Source: Streptomyces misionensis
GTDB taxonomy: Bacteria; Actinomycetota; Actinomycetes; Streptomycetales; Streptomycetaceae
DNA length: 64,000 nt
Assembly: GCF_007896895.1 (NCBI RefSeq)
Contig: NZ_VOGW01000055.1
Span: 37,601 to 101,600, forward strand
Direction: 5' to 3'
Positions 10,101 to 19,300 of the stretch are shown one piece after another. Under the pieces are notes generated by a model. The model saw only the letters and a program-made list of their open reading frames with translations. It had not been told where the DNA came from and made no database searches. A program made the position numbers and the translations under genes. How positions within the stretch are numbered: position 1 is the stretch's first letter; each line of letters starts with the position of its first letter.

Positions 10101-10204
10101 AGGAGATCTCCCCCTCCCTCGCCGTGACCGATCTGTTCAAGTACCCGACGGTCGCCGCAGTGGCCAGTGCCGTCGCCTCCGACCGAGCCGAGGAGACGCC
10201 ATGA
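7103..10204 (+). CDS. NRPS module C-A-PCP, A-domain code Gln-like
   Basis: A one-module non-ribosomal peptide synthetase of about 1033 residues. The condensation domain covers about 1-430, with DHLVMDA in place of HHxxxDG; the second, catalytic His near residue 128 is kept. The adenylation domain covers about 446-930, with A3 TTSGSTGLPK, A5 NLYGPTEA and A10 SGKID. The carrier domain has GGTSLS with the phosphopantetheine Ser near 986. Pocket residues read by eye are about DAWQFGLIE. As I recall, this is close to the glutamine code of indigoidine-type enzymes, so Gln or a Gln-like acid is predicted. ATG 7103 was chosen; GTG 7094, overlapping the preceding stop, is the alternative. The gene overlaps the next by ATGA. 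Confidence 0.93.
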   Translation: MELPLSQQQRRIWTARQLDPGSDAFNVPVAYEVTGPVDDEAFDRAVRDTARRHSALLLEIDDSAADDTRQRLGAVPERVVRVTSCAEDELRTAVAEAARVPFANSGPRLRVHLFRNAPTRAVILFVFDHLVMDATSVSIFLRNLTEEYASGGRSTPGGEEEPRSPGFADYVEWQHRHLADPAVEADARKHWETYLHDLREINSPPSGGSTHRTQRIAKAFVPVHVPEGVAARSAHLRCTPFALHMAAFAVVLRHFLRSEDVLLTYPATDPQRTELDSVVGPFTDLLVYRSPGLADATLLDFARDVHETLLEGIDYRGAPLDAMWEQVRSASPVDGLRGAAMVSLTDTGNDFPLAHTVTRRFPLDTRDGKADLLLDLHDTDGRVTGRLEFNTALYDEQTARSLAGAFHEVLVQFLEDPAAPAAEVRLMDRTALTQVVTDWGAPEASLPYQPLHEAFVARAQAAPERTALRYGDTEIAYGELDARTRTVAARLTGLGLPPGALVALCLPRSPEYVTASMAVLRSGLAFLPVDLEQPPRRRAFVVGDAKVRALVVRTRDEATGMARDLPVIALDELTMADSDPDPGPVPVQDTDPAYVITTSGSTGLPKAVAVPHRAIANNIAWKIRDFGFTDRDRFYFKTPPVFDASLWEYLTPLALGAQIVIAPDWAHRDPRHLLSEMREHGVTVAQFVPTLLKSVLAEEGAGPLDSLRWVFSGGESLDPEVAETVRSVWGCEVVNLYGPTEATIETTAHHCRASHTGPRTPIGRPVPGARVFVLGTGGQPLPAGFVGELCVGGTPLALGYVSRPELTAERFVPLPPAAGEDLRVYRTGDLVRWTAEGELEYLGRDDSQVKVHGIRLELDEIRRLALGHPDVDDAAVVVRRDRDDAVVAYVTGNAGLDGATVRAYLAEHLPSALVPAQVVRLDALPVTASGKIDTRALPKPPAGDAVTVSEAPRTVLESRLAALWAEVLGTTPDRVPRDVGLFALGGTSLSLIRLHRRIREEISPSLAVTDLFKYPTVAAVASAVASDRAEETP

Positions 10205-12768
10205 CCGATTCCCACCTTGCCCACGCCGTAGCGATCGTCGGCCTCGCCGGGCGGTTCCCCGGCGGCGACGACGTGGACGCCTACTGGCAGCGGCTGCTGA
10301 GCGGCGAGTCGGCGATCCGGCGCACGGACGGGGCCGACTCCGCGCCGCCACCAGCAGGAACCCGCCACATAGCAGTGGCCGGAGTACTCGACGGCGTCGA
10401 CCTCTTCGACGCGGAGTACTTCGGCATCGCGCCGGCGGAGGCGGCGGCCATGGACCCGCAGCACCGCCTGTTCCTCGAAGCAGCGGTGCACGCCCTGGAG
10501 GACGCGGGCCGGTCCGATACATCCGATGTACGGGTCGGCGTCTTCTGCGGCAGCGGCGAGAACCGCTACGCCGCTCTCGCGGACCCGGACGACCCGATCG
10601 CCCAGACCTACCTGGAGCAGTGGGGCAACCCCGCCTCGCTGCCCCTGCGGGTCTCCTATCACCTGGGCCTGCGCGGTCCCAGCGTGTACGTCAGCAGCCT
10701 GTGCTCGACCTCGCTGACCGCCGTCCACCTGGCCCGGCGCAGCCTCCTCGCCGGTGACTGCGACCTGGCCCTCGCGGGGGCCGCCTCCGTGCAACTGCCT
10801 CACGAACACGGCTTTTTCTGGCGCGACGGAGCGGTGACGTCCCCCACCGGGGTGTGCCGCCCCTTCGACGCGTCGGCCGACGGCACCGTGCCCGGCAGCG
10901 GCGTCGGCATCGTCGTCCTGCGCCGACTCCAGGACGCCCTGGACGACGGGGACACCGTGCACGCGGTGATCCGCGGCTCGGCACTGAACAACGACGGCGC
11001 CGACCGGCTGAGCTTCGCTGCGCCGTCGGTGAACGGACAGCGTGACGTCATCCTCGCCGCCGCCGACGACGCGGGTATCGACCTGGGCACCGTCGGTTTC
11101 ATCGAGGCCCACGGGACAGGCACAGCACTCGGCGACCCCGTGGAAATGGCCGCGCTGCGCGAGGCCAGGGCCACGCACCAGGCCACCGGGCCGCTCGCCG
11201 TGGGCGCGGTGAAGTCCTCGATCGGCCACCTGGACACGGCCGCCGGCATCGCCGGTCTCATCAAGGTGACGCTGGCCGTCCGGGAGGGGATCCTGCCCGC
11301 CACCGCCCAGCACACCGAGCTGAGCCCTCAGATCGACCTGGCCGACACTGGCATCCGCATCAACACCGAGACACGGCCCTGGCCGCACTCCGGACAGCCC
11401 CGCCGGGCCGGAGTCACCGCCCTCGGCATGGGCGGCACCAACGCCCACGTGATCGTCGAGGAGCCGCCCCGGACACCGGCGGCCCCAGTGGACGCGGGGC
11501 CGTGGATCCTCCCGCTCGCCGCGCACACACCGCAGGCGTTTCAGCACTTGAGCGCCGCCCTGGCCGGGTCGCTGGAGCGGCAGCCGGACCTGCGGGTGGC
11601 CGAAGTGGCGGCGACGCTCCAGGCCGGCCGCCGCGATCAGCTGTGGCGGCGGGCCTGGATCGCCGAGACCACCGCCGACCTGAGCACGGCGCTGGCCGCT
11701 GATCCGCAGCCGCGCACGATTCAGGAACGGGTCGTGACCGTTCAACCGGAGCTCGTGTCAGGCGCGCCCGCAGGTGAGCTCGACACGCGGCTGCCGCAGA
11801 TCGCCGAGGCCCTGGAGCGGGCCGGCGCCGACGACGAGGCCGTCCGCCGCCTGTGGCGCCTGTACGGCGGCCTGACCGCGCTCGTGGCCATCGGGTCCCG
11901 CCCGGACGCACTGCTGGGCGTCGGAGCCGGCGAGTATGTCGCGTGTGCCGTCGCGGGCGCCCTGCCCGCCGACGTAGCGGTGCAGGCCGCGCTCCTGCAC
12001 ATCGAAGCAGTGGCACTCGCGGACGCCGGCCGGGAGGTCAGCCGCTGCGAGGCGCTGCTGGAGGAGATCGACCGCCTGCTCGAACCGGTGGCTGGCGGCA
12101 CGCTGTCCATCGAGGTGAGGTCGGCGCAGCAGGGCACGGTCCTGCCCGTCGGCTACGAGGATGCGGCCCGCCACCTGGTGGAGATGTCCCAGGACGCGGT
12201 CATGGGCACCAGGGCCGCGGAGGTGCCGGAGGGTGGCCTGGACCTGGCAGGGGGATTGTCCTCCTGGACGGCGTGGCTGGGCCTCCTCGCCCGCTGCTGG
12301 GAACGCGGGGCGGACCTCGATTGGACGCTGCTTCGCACGGGCGGCCCCGGCCGGCGCGTTCCGCTGCCCGCCTACCCGTTCGCCCGGCAGCGGCACTGGT
12401 GGCCGAACGCTCCCGAGCCAGCCGTCCAGGAAAAGACCCCCGTGGACGCCCCGGTGCAGGCCGCGCAGGAGGACGTCACCACTGTCCTCACCGGCATCTG
12501 GCGCGATGTCCTCGGCGTCGCCGACATCCACGAGGACGACGACTTCTTTGCCCTCGGCGGCCACTCGATCATCGGTGTACAGGTGCTGGCACGGCTGCGG
12601 GAGGTCTATGGCGTCCGCATGAGCCTGGGCGACCTGCTCGCCGCGGAGTCCTTCCGGGAGATGGCGACACTCGTCGAGAAGGAGCTGGCGGCCATGCACC
12701 TGTACCGGCAGCTGTCCGACGGCGGGGCGGCCGACGGTGACACGACCTGGGAATCGGTGGAATTGTGA
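10201..12768 (+). CDS. PKS module KS-(vestigial AT)-ACP
   Basis: An 855-residue type I polyketide synthase module. The ketosynthase (about 9-425) has its active Cys in SLCSTSL (about 168) and both His motifs (EAHGTGTALGDP, KSSIGHLDTA). The next 300 residues are too short and divergent for a working acyltransferase. The GHSxGE position reads GVGAGEY (about 572-578), so the nucleophilic Ser is gone, although flanking sequence (ACAVAGAL) is still AT-like. The PAYPFARQRHWW linker follows, then an ACP with GGHSII (Ser about 789). There is no KR, DH or ER, so the beta-keto group should remain. The acidic tail WESVEL may be the docking partner of the next protein. It is coupled on both sides (ATGA, GTGA). 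Confidence 0.93.
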   Translation: MTDSHLAHAVAIVGLAGRFPGGDDVDAYWQRLLSGESAIRRTDGADSAPPPAGTRHIAVAGVLDGVDLFDAEYFGIAPAEAAAMDPQHRLFLEAAVHALEDAGRSDTSDVRVGVFCGSGENRYAALADPDDPIAQTYLEQWGNPASLPLRVSYHLGLRGPSVYVSSLCSTSLTAVHLARRSLLAGDCDLALAGAASVQLPHEHGFFWRDGAVTSPTGVCRPFDASADGTVPGSGVGIVVLRRLQDALDDGDTVHAVIRGSALNNDGADRLSFAAPSVNGQRDVILAAADDAGIDLGTVGFIEAHGTGTALGDPVEMAALREARATHQATGPLAVGAVKSSIGHLDTAAGIAGLIKVTLAVREGILPATAQHTELSPQIDLADTGIRINTETRPWPHSGQPRRAGVTALGMGGTNAHVIVEEPPRTPAAPVDAGPWILPLAAHTPQAFQHLSAALAGSLERQPDLRVAEVAATLQAGRRDQLWRRAWIAETTADLSTALAADPQPRTIQERVVTVQPELVSGAPAGELDTRLPQIAEALERAGADDEAVRRLWRLYGGLTALVAIGSRPDALLGVGAGEYVACAVAGALPADVAVQAALLHIEAVALADAGREVSRCEALLEEIDRLLEPVAGGTLSIEVRSAQQGTVLPVGYEDAARHLVEMSQDAVMGTRAAEVPEGGLDLAGGLSSWTAWLGLLARCWERGADLDWTLLRTGGPGRRVPLPAYPFARQRHWWPNAPEPAVQEKTPVDAPVQAAQEDVTTVLTGIWRDVLGVADIHEDDDFFALGGHSIIGVQVLARLREVYGVRMSLGDLLAAESFREMATLVEKELAAMHLYRQLSDGGAADGDTTWESVEL

Positions 12769-15700
12769 GCCTCACACGTCTGCTCGCCGACCTGGCCGCC
12801 GCCGGCGTCCGACTGTCCCTCGATGGTGACCGGCTGCTGGCCGCCGCCCGGGGCGGCGGCATACCGGAGGAACTCCGCCAGGAGGTCCGCTCCCGCCGCG
12901 CCGAGATCACCGAGTTCCTGCGGGAGCAGCGAGAGGAGGAAGCGCGCCGTGGCGTCCGCATCGAACCGGCCGACCGCGGCACCCCGCTGCCCGCCTCGTA
13001 TGCCCAGCAGCGCCTGTGGCTCGTCGAACAGCTCGGCACGGACCTGCCCGTCTACAACATGTACTTCGCCTACGACCTCGAAGGCCCCGTCGACGCGGCT
13101 GCCCTGTGCGCCGCCGCCGAGGAGGTGATGCGCCGTCACGAGGTGCTACGCACCGCCCTGGTCGAGACCGACGACGGGCTCGTGCAGTCCGTCAGCCCGG
13201 TGTGCCCCGCGAACTTCCGGATCCACGACGTCACCGACGGCGGCCACGACGCGCTGCTCTTCGAGATCGTCTCCACCCGGTTTGACCTGTCCAAGGCCCC
13301 ACTCATACGCTTCGACCTGCTCAGGAAGAGCCCGCAGAGCTGGACCTTCGTACTCACCCAGCACCACGTCATCTCCGACGGCTGGTCGGCCGGCCTGCTG
13401 CGCAAGGAGCTCTCGGAGCTGTACACGGCCCGGTTGGAGAACCGGCCGGCACGGCTCCCCGATGTCACAGTCCACTACGCCGACTACGCGGTCTGGGAAC
13501 GGTCCTGGCTCGGCGGGGAGATGGCCGAGCAGCAGCGGTCGTACTGGAAGCGCACGCTCGCGGACCTGCCGGCCCCGCTGGAGCTGGTTCCCGGCCGGAA
13601 GCGGTCGACGGTGCAGAGCTTCCACGGCTCCGAGCTCCTGTTCCGGCTGGGCGCCGACACCGTCGCAGCCGCAGGCCGGCTCGGCTCCGAGACTCGCAGC
13701 ACCATGTACGCCACCCTCGTGGCTGCCTTCAGCCTGCTGCTGTCCCGGATGTCCCGCACCGACGACATCACCGTCGGCAGCCCGCTCGCCAACCGCGCCT
13801 ACCCGGCGCTGGAGCGGACCCTGGGCCTGTTCTTCAACTCGATCGCCATCCGCACCCGCATCGACCCGGACGAGTCCGTCCGCGACTACGTCGGCCGCTG
13901 CCGGCGGACCGTCCTGGATGCCTTCGCCCACCAGGACCTGCCGTTCGACCAGGTGGTCTCCGTGGCGGCGCCGGAGCGCAGCACCTCCCACTCTCCGGTG
14001 TTCCAGTCCCTGTTCATCTTCCAGAGCTACCCGGACGTCGAGCTGGAGCTGCCCGGCGTGAAGGCCCGGCAGGCCGACTGCCCGATCTACTCGGCCCAGT
14101 ACGACCTGATGTTCAAGGTGCAGCCGGACACCGAAGGGCTCCAGGGGCAACTCATCTTCAACGACACGCTGATCTCCCGCGAGGACGCCGAGCGGTTCGT
14201 CGCTCTGTACGAGCGGCTGGTCACCACGATGAGCGAGCACGCGGACAGCACGGTTGGTTCCCTTGAACTGGCCGACCCGGCCGACGCCCGTCGGATCGAA
14301 TCCTGGAACGCGGCGGCGCGCGTGCCCGTGCCCGAGCGCTCGGTACACGACGAGATACGACAGGCGCTGGCCGCCGACCCGCAACGCCTCGCCGTCGCCT
14401 TCCGTGGACGGCAGGTGAGCCGCGGCGAACTCACCGCGACAGCCGAGCGCGTGGCGGCGGGCCTGCGCGAGGCGGATCTTCGTCCCGGTCAGCGGGTCGG
14501 GGTTCTGGTGCCTCGCTCACCCGACCTGCTCGCGGTCGTCCTGGGCATCCTCCACGCGGGACTCGTCTACGTACCGCTTGACGGGCGTTCGCCGCAGCAC
14601 AGACTCACGGCCATGCTGGACCGCGCCGACTGCGCGGCAGTGGTCACCGCCGGACCGTACGCCGACCACTGCCGCGGCAGCGCCGCGCTCCGGCTGCGAG
14701 CCGAGGAGCTCCTGGACAGCGGCGCATCCGCCGTTGACCCCCACATCCCGGCCCCGGACGACGCCGCCTACGTCATCTTCACCTCCGGATCCACCGGACA
14801 GCCCAAGGGCGTCGAGGTCAGCCACGGCAACCTGACCAACCTGTTCGTCGCGCTCGACCGGGCCGTACCGCTGCCGGACGACCCGGTCTGGGCGGCCGTG
14901 ACCGCCGCGACCTTCGACATCTCCGTCCTCGAACTGCTGTGGACGATGGCCCGCGGGGTGCCCGTGGTCCTCGCCGAGACCTCCGAGACCCTCGTCCTCG
15001 GCGGCGCCGACGCCTCCCGCACGCTGCCCGAACTGATCCTCGCCTCAGGGGCCAACGCCCTTCAGGCCACCCCGACCCTGCTGCGCAGCGTGCTGCGGTT
15101 GCCCAACGCGGAGCAGGCCCTGAGCCGGCTGCGGCTCCTCCTGGTCGGCGGGGAGGCCCTGGACGCCACCCTGGCCCGCAGGCTCAAGGACCTCGGCATC
15201 CCGACCGTGCTCAACATGTACGGCCCGACCGAGACCACCGTCTGGTCCACCTGCTGGCGGCTGCCGGACGCCCCGGAGCCGGTCCGCATCGGTCAGCCGC
15301 TCGCCAACAACGACGTGTACGTCGTCGACAACCGGCTCGCTCCCCTGCCGATCGGCGTGTACGGCGAACTCGTCATCGGCGGTGCCGGGGTCGCGCACGG
15401 CTACGTGGGCCGCCCGGAGCTGACGGCGGAGCGCTTTGTGACCCTGCCCGGCACCCCCGGAACCCGGGTCTACCGGACCGGCGACATGGGGCGGTGGCTG
15501 CCCGACGGCGCCCTGGAGGTCGTCGGCCGGATCGACAACCAGGTCAAGGTCAACGGACACCGGGTGGAACTGGAGGAGGTCGAGCAGGCGCTCAACTCCC
15601 TCCCGGGAATCGCTGACTGCGCGGTGGGCGTGCAGCGCACCCCGTCCGGCTCGGCCCTGGTGGCGCACTGCGTTCTCACGCCCGGCGGCAGCCTTAACGA

Positions 15701-16262
15701 GGCCGCACTGATCGCGGGCCTCGGCCGCACCCTCCCCGGCGCGCTGATCCCCATGGCCTTCGCCGCCACGCCCGAACTGCCCACCACCACCGGCGGCAAG
15801 GTGGACCGGCGGGCACTCCCGGAGATCCCGCTCGCCGCGCCCACCCGGTCGGCCCCGGAGCCCGAGGGCGCCCTGGAGACCGGCCTGCTGGCCGTGTGGC
15901 GTGAGGTACTCGCCGACCCCGCCGTCGGACCGGAGGACGACTTCTTCCAGGCTGGCGGCAACTCCATCCTCGTGGCCCGGCTGCTGAGCGCCGTGCGCAG
16001 GGAACTGGTGCCCGACGCCCGCATCGTGGACCTTTTCCGCCACCCCACGGTGCGCCGGTACGCCGCTCATGTCACACGGCCCGGACAGACCGGCGAGAAC
16101 CCGGGGCTGCCGGGGGACCGGCCCGCCACCGAGGCGAACGAGCGGATCGACGCACGGCGCCTGGCGCAGCAACAGCGGCGCGAACAGGTCCGGCGCAAGA
16201 AGGAGATCGCTGCGGCCCGGCAACAACGGCCCGCGCACCCGCGCGAATCCGACGGCGCCTGA
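12765..16262 (+). CDS. NRPS module with TubC-type docking domain, C-A-PCP, predicted Gly
   Basis: A 1165-residue NRPS. Residues 1-55 form a TubC/beta-hairpin docking domain (LADLAAAGVRLSLDGDRL, ending EITEFLREQ). A canonical LCL-like condensation domain has HHVISDG near 200. The adenylation domain (about 505-1000) has IFTSGSTGQPKG and NMYGPTETT. Pocket residues read by eye are DILQLGMVW, which matches the published glycine signature closely. A carrier domain with GGNSIL (Ser about 1066) follows, then a 40-residue basic helical tail rich in Gln, Arg and Lys that may contact the next ketosynthase. The GTG start at 12765 overlaps the previous stop. The upstream acidic C-terminus and this docking domain suggest direct hand-over of the chain. 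Confidence 0.94.
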   Translation: MSLTRLLADLAAAGVRLSLDGDRLLAAARGGGIPEELRQEVRSRRAEITEFLREQREEEARRGVRIEPADRGTPLPASYAQQRLWLVEQLGTDLPVYNMYFAYDLEGPVDAAALCAAAEEVMRRHEVLRTALVETDDGLVQSVSPVCPANFRIHDVTDGGHDALLFEIVSTRFDLSKAPLIRFDLLRKSPQSWTFVLTQHHVISDGWSAGLLRKELSELYTARLENRPARLPDVTVHYADYAVWERSWLGGEMAEQQRSYWKRTLADLPAPLELVPGRKRSTVQSFHGSELLFRLGADTVAAAGRLGSETRSTMYATLVAAFSLLLSRMSRTDDITVGSPLANRAYPALERTLGLFFNSIAIRTRIDPDESVRDYVGRCRRTVLDAFAHQDLPFDQVVSVAAPERSTSHSPVFQSLFIFQSYPDVELELPGVKARQADCPIYSAQYDLMFKVQPDTEGLQGQLIFNDTLISREDAERFVALYERLVTTMSEHADSTVGSLELADPADARRIESWNAAARVPVPERSVHDEIRQALAADPQRLAVAFRGRQVSRGELTATAERVAAGLREADLRPGQRVGVLVPRSPDLLAVVLGILHAGLVYVPLDGRSPQHRLTAMLDRADCAAVVTAGPYADHCRGSAALRLRAEELLDSGASAVDPHIPAPDDAAYVIFTSGSTGQPKGVEVSHGNLTNLFVALDRAVPLPDDPVWAAVTAATFDISVLELLWTMARGVPVVLAETSETLVLGGADASRTLPELILASGANALQATPTLLRSVLRLPNAEQALSRLRLLLVGGEALDATLARRLKDLGIPTVLNMYGPTETTVWSTCWRLPDAPEPVRIGQPLANNDVYVVDNRLAPLPIGVYGELVIGGAGVAHGYVGRPELTAERFVTLPGTPGTRVYRTGDMGRWLPDGALEVVGRIDNQVKVNGHRVELEEVEQALNSLPGIADCAVGVQRTPSGSALVAHCVLTPGGSLNEAALIAGLGRTLPGALIPMAFAATPELPTTTGGKVDRRALPEIPLAAPTRSAPEPEGALETGLLAVWREVLADPAVGPEDDFFQAGGNSILVARLLSAVRRELVPDARIVDLFRHPTVRRYAAHVTRPGQTGENPGLPGDRPATEANERIDARRLAQQQRREQVRRKKEIAAARQQRPAHPRESDGA

Positions 16263-16308
16263 TCCCCGCTTCGCCCCCCGCACCTGAACTTCCCCTAGGA
16301 GCATCCAC

Positions 16309-19300
16309 ATGTCCCAAGCGCTGGACGAGCCCGTGGACGATGGCGTGCCGGCCGTGGCCGTGGTCGGCATGGCCTGCCGCTTTCCGGGCGCTGACTCCGT
16401 GCAGGAGTACTGGCAGTTGCTGCGCAGCGGCGGGGAGCCCGGCGAGACCGTCCCCGACCAGGAGCTCCGAGGCGCCGGGCTGCCCGCGAGCCTGATCGAC
16501 GACCCCGCCTATGTGGCCGTACGCAAGAGGTTCGCGGATCCCGCACTGTTCGACGCCGGATTCTTCGGACTCACGCCGGCGGAGGCGGAGATCACCGATC
16601 CGCAGCAGCGGTTCCTGATGGAGACGGCCGTACATGCCCTGGAGCACGCCGCGATCGACCCCGACCGGTTCCCCGGGCGCATCGGCGTTTTCCTCGGCCT
16701 CAACCACTCCGACTACCTCCTGGAGAACGTCCTGCCCCACCGTGACGCCGTGGAGCGTCTCGGCTGGCACCGGACCCTGATGGGCAACGACCGCGGGTTC
16801 ACCGCCACCCAGCTCGCCTACCGGCTGGGCCTGACAGGTCCAAGCCTCGCCGTGGACTGCGCCTGCTCGTCCAGCCTGGCCGCCGTGCACCAGGCCTGCC
16901 GCACGCTGCTGGACTACGAGGCCGACGCCATGGTCGTGGGCGGTTCCTGCATCAAGCCCCGCGACCTGGGCTACCTGTACACCGAGGGCGGTACGGCCTC
17001 CCCGGACGGCCGCTGCCGCCCCTTCTCGGCCGAGGCAGCCGGCACCGTCTTCGCCAGCGGCGTCGGCGTCGTGGTGCTACGCCGCCTGGAGGACGCGCTT
17101 CAGGACGGCGACCGGGTCCTCGCCGTGATCCGGGCCGGGGCCGTCAACAACGACGGCACCTCCAAGAGCGGCTACACCGCACCCAGCGCCGCCGGACAGG
17201 CCGAACTCATCGCGACCGTCCACGCGTTGGCCGGCGTGACGGCCGACACCGTCAGCTATGTGGAGGCCCACGGCACGGGGACCGCGCTCGGCGACCCGAT
17301 CGAGGTCAGCGCCCTCACAGAGGCGTTCCGGGAGACAGCGTCCGACACCGGCTTCTGCGCCCTCGGCTCGGTGAAGTCCAACATCGGGCACGCGGACTCG
17401 GCCTCGGGCATCGCCGGCCTCATCAAGGTCGTCCTCGCCCTCCACAACCGCGAACTGCCGCCGACCCTCGGCTGCGAGGAGCCCAACCCCCACCTGGACC
17501 TGCCGAGTTCCCCGTTCCACATCAACCGGGAACTGCGCCCCTGGCAGGGAGAACACCCACTGCGGGCCGGGGTCAGCTCGTTCGGCATCGGCGGCACCAA
17601 CGTCCACCTGCTGGTGGAAGAGGCCCCGCAGCAGCCCCAGGCACCGGCGCCCGCACCCGCTGACGACTCCGTCCTGATCACCTTCACCGCCAAGTCGCCC
17701 CAGTCCCTCGACGCCCTGGACACGCAGCTGCGCAAGCACCTCAGCAACGTCACCTCCGTCGCGGCGGCGCACGACGTCGCCTTCACCCTGCGGCGGGGAC
17801 GCACCCAGCACCCCCTGCACCGCGCCTTGCTGTGGGGGCCCGACGGCGACGTCGTCCGGATCGGACCGAAGGAACCCGCCACACCCGAGGCCCGGCCGGT
17901 GGCTCTCCTGCTGGACATCCCCGAACCGACCGCGGATCTCCTCCGCGACCTGTGCGACACACTGCCTGCGTTCCGGACGACGGCGGAACCGCTCCTGGAC
18001 GCCTGGCGCTCCGGGCTCGGCCCCGGCGCGGACACCGGCCTCGGCGCGCTGCCACGCCCCGTCCTGGCGACGATCACCACACTGGGCGCCGCCGCAGTGT
18101 GGCGCGCGTACGGCATCGAGCCCGCAGCCGTCCTCGCCGCCTCGGAGTGCCGTCCCGCAGCTGCCGTGCTCACCGGCGTGCTGTCCGTGCCGGAGCTGAA
18201 GCGTCTGCTGGCACGGCTCGCCACCGGCGAACCCGTGGAGACAGCGGCACTCGAGCTGACCCTCGGCCCCGCGAAGCTGACCTGGTACGACGTCGACGGC
18301 AGCGAACTCGTCCCTGTCGGGCGGGCGGCGGATCCCGCTCACCTGGGAGCCAGCGTGTCCGCGTCGCCCGGACTGCGCACACTGCCACCGCGCGGGCTCA
18401 CCGTGGCGCGTCCGGCGGTCACGCCCGACGCTGAGCCACCATCCGCCGCGGCCCTGGGCCGACTGGGGCGCCTGGTCTCGACCCTGCCCGGCGTCCCCGA
18501 CGCCGTCCGGCCCGGCGCCGACACCCTGCTGGCAGGCGTCGTCGGCGCCTGGGCCGCGGGAGTCCGGGGAGCGATCCTGCCCCAGACCGATGGGGGACCA
18601 GGCTCCGTGGTCGACGTGCCGGTCTACCCCTTCCACCGGCAGCGGTACTGGCTTGAGGCCCAGGACGCCCCTTCCGGCGCGCCTGCCGCGGAGGCCGTAC
18701 CCGCCGCAGACCTTGAGGAGGAGTCGCGCCAGCTTTTCCGCGCGGCCGTCGGCGTGGACGAGGTGGCCGCCGAGGACGACCTTCTGACCCTTGGGGGCGA
18801 CTCCCTGCTCGCCCAGCGCGTCGTGGCCGCCGCCAAGTCCCGCTGGGGCGTGGTCGTGCCGTTCGGTTCGTTCATGCGCGGCCCGACACCGCGCCGGCTC
18901 GCCGAGCTCGTGCGCGCGGCCTCCCCCATCACGACCCCGGCGCCGGACCGCCCTCACGGCGTTCTGCCGCTGACCCCCCTTCAGGAGAAGTTCGTCTTCC
19001 TAGACGAGATCGACAAGGCGGCCGAGGCGTACAACGTCCCCGTCCTCGCCGATCTGCGCGGCCCGCTCGACACGACCGCGCTGCACGCCGCCCTGCGCGA
19101 CGTGGTGGCCCGCCACGAGGCGCTGCACTCGGTGTACACGGTCGTCGACGGGCGCGCGGTGCAGCAGATCCGCCCCTCCGCCGAAGTAGACCTGCCGGTG
19201 GTCGACGTCGACGGAGACCCGGAACTGCGGCAGCGGATCGGCGCGCTGCTCGCCACCAAGATCCCGCTGGACCGCGCACCTGTCCTGCTCGCCCGCATCT

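Noticed and set aside
9766..11745. A 659-codon minus-strand frame across two synthetase genes
   Set aside because: It is a GC-bias shadow of the plus-strand NRPS and PKS genes; its sequence is Gly/Arg/His-rich with no domain, and the plus strand has clear catalytic motifs.
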